From: Azospira inquinata
GTDB lineage: Bacteria > Pseudomonadota > Gammaproteobacteria > Burkholderiales > Rhodocyclaceae
DNA length: 64,000 bases
Reading direction: 5' to 3'
Assembly (NCBI RefSeq): GCF_018905915.1
Contig: NZ_CP064782.1
Location: forward strand, 1,798,001-1,862,000
Shown: piece by piece, positions 1 to 6,869 of the stretch
How the letters are laid out: each line of letters begins with the position of its first letter
How positions within the stretch are numbered: position 1 is the stretch's first letter
Position numbers and translations under genes: made by a program
Notes under the pieces: generated by a model
What the model was told of the DNA's origin: nothing
The model's database searches: none
What the model saw: only the letters and a program-made list of their open reading frames with translations

Positions 1-562
1 CGTCCACCGTGGCGCTGTCGGGGTCGCTCTGGTTGGCGTCCGCCAGGATATTGGTCAGCTTGCGGCACAGGTGTTCCTTGCGCCCCGGCTCCAAGTCCCG
101 CACATCCCCCTGTTGCAGTAGCCGGTCCAAATCCAGATGGCGGGTGGTGTCCAGATGGCGGGCCAGGCTGGCCCGGTCCACCACCACGCCGAAGAGGTCA
201 AAGTCCGGGGAGGTGAGCAGATCGAATTCCGCCCCCCCGTCCCGGATACAGACGGCCCGGGCGGAAAGCTGTTTGCCCCCCATGGCCATGAGCCCGTCCC
301 CCATGTCCGGGATGCCAAACCACACCGAGTTGGGCCAGGCGGCGCAGGTCTGGCGCAGTTGCTGATTGGCCCGCTCGACGAACACCTGGGTTTTGGGCAG
401 CCACAACTCCGTGACTTCGCCGCTGAACCGGCCCGCCGAAAGCTGGTCGTAGCGCTGATCCCATTGGGACAGGTTGCGGGCGTGTTCGTCCGCGTCATGG
501 GCCCGGGTTTCCCGGCGCAGGGGTCGGGCGTAGTCCGGGGGAAGGGGAGAGCGTGGGCTCAT
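1..562 (-). CDS. eutR: EutR-like AraC-family regulator of ethanolamine use (partial, C-terminus off the window)
   Basis: Only the N-terminal 187 codons are present; the gene runs off the left edge, so the C-terminal AraC DNA-binding helix-turn-helix pair is not visible. The visible part resembles the sensor domain of enterobacterial EutR: strings such as WDQRYDQLSAGRFSGE, ELWLPKTQVF and RQTCAAWPNSVWFGIP line up with what I remember of that family. EutR activates ethanolamine genes when ethanolamine and adenosylcobalamin are both present. It is divergent from the permease-eutBC operon, the expected place for its regulator. I chose the ATG at 562 because the reading frame and family similarity begin there; no clear Shine-Dalgarno precedes it. 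Confidence 0.82.
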   Translation of the reverse strand, partial: MSPRSPLPPDYARPLRRETRAHDADEHARNLSQWDQRYDQLSAGRFSGEVTELWLPKTQVFVERANQQLRQTCAAWPNSVWFGIPDMGDGLMAMGGKQLSARAVCIRDGGAEFDLLTSPDFDLFGVVVDRASLARHLDTTRHLDLDRLLQQGDVRDLEPGRKEHLCRKLTNILADANQSDPDSATVD

Positions 563-886
563 GGTGGTTTTTCAGGAGGGGGATAGCCCCCCGGGGAGCA
601 AGGGACGTACCACACCGCCCCGAAAACGGGCCCGGAGGGCCAGGAGCGTTAGCCCATGGGCCCCCCAATTTTCAGGCCATGACGGGTAAATGGGGCGGGG
701 CCAGGGAAAAAGGAGCCGGGATGGTGCATGGGGGCCTTGGGGCGGCACTGCCCCGGTGCGCCCCGGGAAAATCCCCCGGCGGCAGGGGAAAACGTGCCGA
801 TTTTTGATATTCGGGTGCTGATTTCTGATACGTGCTGCTGCTGGCCCCGGGCCATGATGGCCACACCAACATTTTTGGAGTGAATC
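563..886. promoter_or_regulatory. Divergent eutR / ethanolamine operon control region
   Basis: This 324-base non-coding gap separates the divergent regulator and permease. It must hold both promoters and, by analogy, EutR sites. It is GC-rich with several short inverted repeats, for example GGGGC/GCCCC arms near 740-755. I do not see a convincing -35/-10 pair. A sigma-54-like GGCAC...GTGC near 745-760 has the wrong spacing. No cobalamin riboswitch features are present. The permease start has a plausible ribosome site (TTGGAG) at about 875-880. Confidence 0.4.
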
Positions 887-2275
887 ATGTCGACCTCTTC
901 CCCTGCCGGGTCTCAACTTTCGGCAAGCCTGGGCACCTGGCAACTGTGGGGCATTGCCGTGGGCCTGGTAATTTCCGGTGAATACTTTGGCTGGAGCTTC
1001 GGCTGGGCCACCGCCGGTACCCTGGGCTTTCTGGTGACCACCCTCATGGTGGCCGTGATGTACGGCACCTTCATTTTCAGCTTCACCGAACTGACCACCA
1101 GCATTCCCCACGCCGGTGGCCCCTTTGCCTACAGCTACCACGCCTTTGGCCCCACCGGCGGCTATCTGGCCGGTATGGCAACCCTGATCGAATTCATTTT
1201 TGCGCCTCCGGCCATTGCCCTGGCCATCGGCGCTTACCTGAATGTGCAGTTCCCGGGCCTGGACCCGAAAATCGCGGCCACGGGGGCCTACGTGGTATTC
1301 ATGGGCCTGAATATGGTGGGGGTCACCATCGCCGCCACCTTTGAACTCTTCGTCACCATTCTGGCGATTTTTGAACTGCTGGTGTTCATGGGCGTGGTGG
1401 CGCCGGGCTTTTCCTTCGCCCACTTTGTGGCGGGCGGCTGGAGCGGGGTGGATCATTTCTCCCTGGGTTCCCTGACCGGGATTTTTGCCGCCATTCCCTT
1501 CGCCATCTGGTTCTTCCTCGCCATCGAAGGGGTGGCCATGGCCGCCGAAGAGGCGCGGGACCCCAAGCGTTCCATCCCCATCGCCTACACCACGGGCATT
1601 CTTACCCTGGTGGTGCTGGCCATCGGCGTCATGGTCTTTGCTGGCGGCGCCGGTGACTGGACCAAGCTGGCCAACATCAACGATCCCCTGCCCCAGGCCA
1701 TGAAGACTGTGGTGGGGGCTTCCAGCGGCTGGCTGCACATGCTGGTGTGGCTGGGTCTGTTTGGCCTGATCGCCTCCTTCCACGGCATTATCCTGGGCTA
1801 TTCCCGGCAGATTTTTGCCCAGGCCCGGGCCGGGTTCCTGCCGGGCTGGCTGGGCAAAATCCACCCCCGCTTCAAGACCCCCCACCGGGCCATCCTGGCC
1901 GGGGGCGTGATCGGCATCGCCGCCATTTTCAGCGACGAACTGCTCTCCTTCGGGGGCCAGAGCCTGACCGCCAACATCGTCACCATGTCTGTCTTCGGCG
2001 CCCTGCTCATGTACGCCTTGAGCATGGCGGCCCTGTTCAAGCTGCGCCTCAGCAAGCCCGATCTGGCCCGTTCCTACAAGGTGCCCTTCTACCCTGTATT
2101 CCCCATCATTGCCCTGGTGGGTTCCCTGGTCTGCCTGGGCACGGTGGCCTGGTTTAACCGGATGCTGGCGGGCCTCTTTGTGCTGATTCTGGTGGCGGGC
2201 TATGGCTACTTCCGCCTGACCCATGCCCAGCGGGCGGCGCAGCCGGTGGCTGAACTGGCCCCCGAGGCTGAGTAG
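887..2275 (+). CDS. eat: Ethanolamine permease (APC superfamily)
   Basis: A 462-residue inner-membrane carrier that probably imports ethanolamine as substrate for the downstream ammonia-lyase. The sequence is hydrophobic throughout, with about 12 membrane segments. It carries an amino acid-polyamine-organocation (APC) type N-terminus (GLVISGEYFGWSFGWATAG, about residues 20-38) and the loop AIEGVAMAAEEARDPKRSIP (about 213-232), typical of the ethanolamine permease subfamily. The ATG at 887 follows a TTGGAG ribosome site. The next gene, eutB, starts 20 bases after the stop, so the two are probably co-transcribed. The family can also carry amino acids, but the context makes ethanolamine the likely substrate. 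Confidence 0.9.
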   Translation: MSTSSPAGSQLSASLGTWQLWGIAVGLVISGEYFGWSFGWATAGTLGFLVTTLMVAVMYGTFIFSFTELTTSIPHAGGPFAYSYHAFGPTGGYLAGMATLIEFIFAPPAIALAIGAYLNVQFPGLDPKIAATGAYVVFMGLNMVGVTIAATFELFVTILAIFELLVFMGVVAPGFSFAHFVAGGWSGVDHFSLGSLTGIFAAIPFAIWFFLAIEGVAMAAEEARDPKRSIPIAYTTGILTLVVLAIGVMVFAGGAGDWTKLANINDPLPQAMKTVVGASSGWLHMLVWLGLFGLIASFHGIILGYSRQIFAQARAGFLPGWLGKIHPRFKTPHRAILAGGVIGIAAIFSDELLSFGGQSLTANIVTMSVFGALLMYALSMAALFKLRLSKPDLARSYKVPFYPVFPIIALVGSLVCLGTVAWFNRMLAGLFVLILVAGYGYFRLTHAQRAAQPVAELAPEAE

Positions 2276-2295
2276 ATCGGGCGAGGGAGAGCGCC

Positions 2296-3693
2296 ATGAT
2301 CTACGCCAGCACCCTGGGCCAGCAGCGTTACGTTTTCCCCGACCTTAAGGCGGTGCTGGCGAAAGCCAGCCCGGCCCGGTCTGGGGACATGCTGGCCGGC
2401 GTGGCCGCCGCCAGCGAGGCGGAACGGATGGCGGCGCGCCTGGTGCTCGCCGACATTCCCCTGGCCCACTTTCTGAACGAAGCCCTGATTCCCTACGAGG
2501 CAGATGAGGTCACCCGCCTCATTATCGACAGCCATGACGCCGCCGCCTTTCAGCCGGTGGCCGGGCTCACGGTGGGGGAGCTGCGGGACTGGCTTCTTTC
2601 CGACGCTGCCACGACGGCCAGCCTGGCGGCCCTGGCCCCCGGCCTGACGCCGGAAATGGTGGCGGCGGTAAGCAAGCTCATGCGCAATCAGGATCTGATT
2701 CTGGTAGCCGCCAAATGCTCCGTGGTTACCCGTTTCCGCAACACCCTGGGCCTGCCCGGGCGGCTGGCGGTGCGCCTGCAACCCAACCACCCCACGGACG
2801 ATCCCCGGGGCATTACCGCCTCCATGCTGGACGGCCTGCTCTATGGCGCCGGGGATGCGGTGATCGGCATTAATCCGGCCACGGACAGTCTGGCGGCCAT
2901 CGTCACTCTGCTGCGCCTCATGGACGATTTTCGCACCCAGTACGCCGTGCCCACCCAGAGCTGCGTTCTCACCCATGTGACCAATTCCCTCCGGGCCATG
3001 GACCAGGGGGCACCCCTGGATCTGGTATTCCAGTCCATTGGCGGCAGCGAGGGCGTCAATCGCAGTTTCGGCGTGTCCGCCGCCCTGTTGGACGAGGCCA
3101 ATACGGCGGCCCGGGCCCTGAATCGGGGCACCGTGGGCAACAACGTGATGTATTTCGAAACGGGACAGGGCAGCGCCCTCTCCGCCAATGCCCACCATGG
3201 GGTTGATCAGCAGACCCTGGAAGCCCGGGCCTATGGTCTGGCCCGGCGCTATCAGCCCCTGCTGGTCAATACGGTGGTGGGTTTCATCGGTCCGGAATAC
3301 CTCTACGACGGCAAGCAGATTATCCGGGCCGGTCTGGAAGACCATTTCTGCGGCAAGCTTCTGGGCCTGCCCATGGGCTGCGACATTTGCTACACCAACC
3401 ATGCGGAAGCGGACCAGGATGACATGGACACCCTGCTCACCCTGCTGGGGGTGGCGGGGATCAATTTCATCATTGGCGTGCCCGGGGCCGACGACATCAT
3501 GCTCAATTACCAGAGCACCTCTTTCCACGACGCCCTTTATCTGCGCCGGGTGCTGGACCGCCGCCGGGCCCCGGAATTCGAGGAATGGCTGGAAACCATG
3601 GGCATTACGGACTACCGGGGTGAGCTGCTGCCCCAGGGCAGCGACCAGTATCCCCTGCTGGGGCTGGCCGAAAGCCTTCAGGAGGCCCCATGA
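2296..3693 (+). CDS. eutB: Ethanolamine ammonia-lyase heavy chain EutB
   Basis: Large, catalytic subunit (465 residues, close to the roughly 453 of enteric EutB) of the adenosylcobalamin-dependent lyase that converts ethanolamine to acetaldehyde and ammonia. The TIM-barrel signature is clear: RLQPNHPTDDPRGITASMLD, GAGDAVIGINPATDS, ALNRGTVGNNVMYFETGQGS and GLPMGCDICYTNHAEADQDD. The start at 2296 follows GGGAGAG. The 3' end overlaps eutC by four bases (ATGA), which suggests coupled translation of the two subunits. No microcompartment shell genes sit nearby, so this is the free cytosolic version of the pathway rather than the long enteric eut operon. Confidence 0.97.
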   Translation: MIYASTLGQQRYVFPDLKAVLAKASPARSGDMLAGVAAASEAERMAARLVLADIPLAHFLNEALIPYEADEVTRLIIDSHDAAAFQPVAGLTVGELRDWLLSDAATTASLAALAPGLTPEMVAAVSKLMRNQDLILVAAKCSVVTRFRNTLGLPGRLAVRLQPNHPTDDPRGITASMLDGLLYGAGDAVIGINPATDSLAAIVTLLRLMDDFRTQYAVPTQSCVLTHVTNSLRAMDQGAPLDLVFQSIGGSEGVNRSFGVSAALLDEANTAARALNRGTVGNNVMYFETGQGSALSANAHHGVDQQTLEARAYGLARRYQPLLVNTVVGFIGPEYLYDGKQIIRAGLEDHFCGKLLGLPMGCDICYTNHAEADQDDMDTLLTLLGVAGINFIIGVPGADDIMLNYQSTSFHDALYLRRVLDRRRAPEFEEWLETMGITDYRGELLPQGSDQYPLLGLAESLQEAP

Positions 3694-4526
3694 GCCAGAA
3701 ACCGGCCATTCTTACTCCCGATCCCTGGCAGTCCCTGCAAGGCCTGACCCAGGCCCGGGTGGCCCTGGGCCGGGCCGGGGTCAGCCTGCCCACCCGGGAA
3801 GTGCTGGGCTTTAGCACCGCCCATGCCCAGGCCCGGGATGCGGTGCATCTAGCCCTGGACGTGAACGGCCTGGCGGAGGAATTGCAGGAGGACGGCTTCC
3901 AGACCCTGGCGGTACGCAGCCAGGCGCCGGATCGGGCCACCTATCTGCGCCGCCCGGATTACGGCCGCCGCCTGGACCCGGCCTGTAGCGCCCAGCTCGC
4001 TGACCCCGGCCAGAACCGGTGGCCCCAGCCCCGCCGTCTGGCCCTGGTGGTGGCGGACGGCCTTTCCGCCTTGGCTACTCGCCGCCACACCCGAGCTTTT
4101 CTCGCTGCCCTCAAGGCCTACCTGCCCGATTTACCCAGCCAGCCCCTGGTGATCGCCACCCAGGCCCGGGTGGCCCTGGGGGACGAAATCGGCCACTGGC
4201 TCGGTGCCGAGCAGGTGGTGGTGCTGATCGGCGAACGTCCGGGCCTGTCTTCCCCGGACAGCCTGGGCCTGTATTTGACCGCCGGGCCCCGTCCCGGGCT
4301 CACGGACGCCCAGCGCAACTGCATTTCCAACGTGCGCCCGGAAGGGCTGCCCTATGCCGCCGCCGCCCGCAAGCTGGCCTTTCTCATTGAGGGGGCCCGC
4401 CGCCTTGGACGTACCGGCGTGGATCTCAAGGACGACAGCGATGCTCCGGCCCTGGTCGCTCCTGAGGCAGCACCGGCCCTGGCCGCCCCCCTTTCTCCCC
4501 CTTCTTTTTCAACCTTGAACCTTTAG
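3690..4526 (+). CDS. eutC: Ethanolamine ammonia-lyase light chain EutC
   Basis: Small subunit (278 residues) of ethanolamine ammonia-lyase. Together with EutB it forms the site that holds adenosylcobalamin. Family motifs are present: FSTAHAQARDAVH (about residue 34), TQARVALGDEIG, GERPGLSSPDSLGLYLT and RNCISNVRPEGLPYAAAARK. It is translationally coupled to eutB by an ATGA overlap. The last 30 or so residues are a low-complexity Ala/Pro-rich tail outside the conserved fold. The next gene begins only 11 bases downstream, so the operon continues. Confidence 0.96.
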   Translation: MSQKPAILTPDPWQSLQGLTQARVALGRAGVSLPTREVLGFSTAHAQARDAVHLALDVNGLAEELQEDGFQTLAVRSQAPDRATYLRRPDYGRRLDPACSAQLADPGQNRWPQPRRLALVVADGLSALATRRHTRAFLAALKAYLPDLPSQPLVIATQARVALGDEIGHWLGAEQVVVLIGERPGLSSPDSLGLYLTAGPRPGLTDAQRNCISNVRPEGLPYAAAARKLAFLIEGARRLGRTGVDLKDDSDAPALVAPEAAPALAAPLSPPSFSTLNL

Positions 4527-4537
4527 GAGATCACAGC

Positions 4538-5389
4538 ATGAGCTTCAATTTTTATGGACCGGGCGCCGCCGCCCTGCTCGCCAGCGCCTGCCTCGGTGGG
4601 GCGGCCACTCCCGCCCTGGCGGAGGGGGACAGCGCCTGGACCTTTCCGATCAATGTGAGTCTGGTCAGCGATTACATCTTTCGCGGCCAGTCCCAGACCT
4701 GGGGCAAACCCGCCCTCCAGATCAGTGCGGAAGCGGACCACGCCTCCGGCGCCTATGTGGGCACTGCCGTCTCCAACGTGTCCGATCACTGGCTGCCCGG
4801 CGCCACCACGGAACTGGACCTCTACGGGGGCTACCGCAACAAGCTCACCGAAGACATTGGCTATGACGTGGGCCTGATCTACTACACCTACCCGGGGGCC
4901 AACTGGAGCGACTCCGTGTTTAACGGCTTCAATGCTTCCAAGAGCCTCAATACCCAGGAAGCTTCCCTGGCCCTGAACTACAAGTGGTTGACCTTCAAGA
5001 CCGGTACCACCCTGACCGATTATTTCGGCTGGAGCACCAACAATTCCCCGGTCCATGGGGGCTTCAACGGGGATTCGGGGGCTGGGGTCACGGGCAGCAC
5101 CCGCTATTCCTCCTTTGTGGAATTCAATGCCGCTTATGAAGTGGTACCCGGGTGGACCTTGAATGGACAGATTGGCCGGCAAATGATCCGCAACTCCACT
5201 GGCCTGGATATCTCCTACTACAAGGCCGGCGTCACCCGGGCCTTGGCCGACGGCTGGACGGTGAGCGCGTCCTACTCGGCCACCAACGAACCGGCGGCTT
5301 ACAAGAACTTCCTGAGCCTGTCCAACGGCACCTCCTCCTCCGACATCGCCCAGAACCGGTTCTTTGTCAGCGTCAATAAGGCTTTCTGA
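4538..5389 (+). CDS. TorF-family putative outer-membrane porin
   Basis: A 283-residue exported protein. Residues 1-28 form a signal peptide ending in ALA, odd in having no Lys or Arg in its n-region. The mature part is rich in alternating aromatic and polar strands, contains the family-typical VSLVSDYIFRGQSQTWGKPA near its start, and ends in Phe (VNKAF), as expected of beta-barrel outer-membrane proteins. The family (TIGR02001-type) has no firmly assigned substrate. It starts 11 bases after eutC behind a good ribosome site (TAGGAG) and is followed by a strong terminator, so it is the last gene of the ethanolamine operon. A role in outer-membrane passage of ethanolamine is inference. Confidence 0.82.
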   Translation: MSFNFYGPGAAALLASACLGGAATPALAEGDSAWTFPINVSLVSDYIFRGQSQTWGKPALQISAEADHASGAYVGTAVSNVSDHWLPGATTELDLYGGYRNKLTEDIGYDVGLIYYTYPGANWSDSVFNGFNASKSLNTQEASLALNYKWLTFKTGTTLTDYFGWSTNNSPVHGGFNGDSGAGVTGSTRYSSFVEFNAAYEVVPGWTLNGQIGRQMIRNSTGLDISYYKAGVTRALADGWTVSASYSATNEPAAYKNFLSLSNGTSSSDIAQNRFFVSVNKAF

Positions 5390-5416
5390 ACGACCTGCTG
5401 TTTCACTTGCGAAAAA

Positions 5417-5447
5417 GGGCCGGGAAACACTTCCCGGCCCTTTTTTT
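5417..5447 (+). terminator. Rho-independent terminator of the ethanolamine operon
   Basis: A perfect 10-bp stem (GGGCCGGGAA / TTCCCGGCCC) with the four-base loop ACAC is followed directly by seven T. It lies 27 bases after the TorF-like stop codon and closes the permease-eutB-eutC-porin unit. This is the clearest intrinsic terminator in the window. Confidence 0.95.
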
Positions 5448-5624
5448 GTGGGCCTCCCCGGGTGATGCGCTGTGAGGCTCAGGCCCACTGCCGGGGGGCC
5501 ACCCAGGTGGCCGTCAAACCCTGGGTTAGGGGCGGCCATGGGGCGGCAGGCCGGGATGGGGCTGCCCTAGCCCGGCGCTCAAGCGGACTCCCGGCAGCCG
5601 GCACTCCTCAGCCTCTCAGTCCCC

Positions 5625-6869
5625 TTATTCCCAGTTCAGCGCCCCTCCAGTCTGGTATTCCGTCACCCGGGTTTCAAAGAAGTTTTTCTCCTTGCGCAGA
5701 TTCACCTGTTCGTCCAGCCAGGGCACCACGTTGGCGGCGCCGGGAAAGGGCTCTTCCAGGCCCAGCTGGCGGGCCCGGCGGTTGGCGATGAAGCGGAACT
5801 GCTCCCGGTGCAGGTCGGCGCTGTAGCCCAGCATGGGTTCCTGGAACAGGTAGCCCGCGTAAGCGGATTCGGCCGCCTCCGCCTCGTCCCAAAGCAGGCG
5901 CAGGGCGGCGGGGTCGAGCTGGAGGTCTTCCTCCTGGATGAGCTGGCGCACCACCCGGATGCCGAAGCCGCAGTGCAGCACCTCGTCTCGCATGATGTAC
6001 TGGAGCTGTTCCGCCGTGCCCTTCATGAGGCCCCGCCGTTGCAGGGCGAAAATGGGGGTGAAGCCGTTGTAGAACCAGCAGCCCTCGAAAATGCCCGCGA
6101 AAAACAGGTAGGACAGGGCGAATTCGTGGAGGGTGTCCCGGTTGCCCATGTCCAGGCCGGAGCGCAGCACGGCATTGAGGCGCCGGTTGGAGAGGGCGAT
6201 TTTGCCGTGGATTTCCGGCACCACCCGGTAGCGGTTGTAAATCTCCCGCTGGTCCAGGTTCAGGGTTTCGATGCAGTGCTGGTAGGTCCAGGTGTGGAGA
6301 GATTCTTCGTAGACCTGGCGGGCCTGGTAGATCTGCAATTCCGGGGCGGTCATTTTTTCCATCACCGCCAGGCCGATATTGCGCATGGCCAGAATGTCGG
6401 AGGTGGTCAGGTAGGCCAGCACATTTTCAAAAACGTGGCGTTCCGCTGGGGTGAGCCGGTGGTGGTAATCCTGCACGTCCTGGGCCATGTTGATTTCCAG
6501 GGGCGTCCAGTGGTTGCGGTTGGCCTTGAGGAAATATTCCCAGGCCCAGGGGTACTTGAAGGGGGCCAGTTGGTTAATGTCGGCCCGGCCCCCCACCACC
6601 CGCTTGTCCTGGGGATCGATGGGGGCCAGGGCCGCCGGGTCTTCCCCCAAGGGGGGGAGGGCGTTGGCGGCGGGAATGGGGGGTGTCCGGGGGGCGGTGG
6701 CCTTGCCTGAGTCCGTTACCGGGCGTGCCGGAGCCTCTGTTTCCGGCGCCATGGCCCGGGGAGCACCGTGGACAGGGGTGGAAGCGACGGGGGCCGGGCT
6801 CTGGTCCCAATCCGCGAATAGGGTGTCGGGCCGGGCAGCGCCGGTCCGGGTGGGGGCGTTGGCGCTCAT
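5625..6869 (-). CDS. nrdB: Class Ia ribonucleotide reductase small subunit NrdB
   Basis: Beta subunit (414 residues) carrying the diiron centre and tyrosyl radical for aerobic deoxynucleotide synthesis. The metal and radical residues are visible: TTSD, then ESLHTWTYQH, where the Tyr four residues after the His is the radical Tyr, then GIFEGCWFY and MRDEVLH. The N-terminal 70 or so residues are a Pro/Ala-rich extension. I place the start at 6869 because this ATG overlaps the nrdA stop (ATGA); an ATG at 6884 is in frame but lies inside nrdA. Downstream of nrdA, it should share its cobalamin-riboswitch control by translational coupling. Confidence 0.96.
   Translation of the reverse strand: MSANAPTRTGAARPDTLFADWDQSPAPVASTPVHGAPRAMAPETEAPARPVTDSGKATAPRTPPIPAANALPPLGEDPAALAPIDPQDKRVVGGRADINQLAPFKYPWAWEYFLKANRNHWTPLEINMAQDVQDYHHRLTPAERHVFENVLAYLTTSDILAMRNIGLAVMEKMTAPELQIYQARQVYEESLHTWTYQHCIETLNLDQREIYNRYRVVPEIHGKIALSNRRLNAVLRSGLDMGNRDTLHEFALSYLFFAGIFEGCWFYNGFTPIFALQRRGLMKGTAEQLQYIMRDEVLHCGFGIRVVRQLIQEEDLQLDPAALRLLWDEAEAAESAYAGYLFQEPMLGYSADLHREQFRFIANRRARQLGLEEPFPGAANVVPWLDEQVNLRKEKNFFETRVTEYQTGGALNWE

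Noticed and set aside
743..760. Sigma-54-like -24/-12 promoter for the ethanolamine operon.
   Set aside because: GGCAC and GTGC are present, but the spacing is two bases too long for the strict -24/-12 rule.
572..2224. A 550-codon open frame on the minus strand opposite the ethanolamine permease.
   Set aside because: GC-rich DNA leaves long antisense frames open. The translation is His/Gly/Gln-rich without any family motif, while the plus strand encodes a clear permease.
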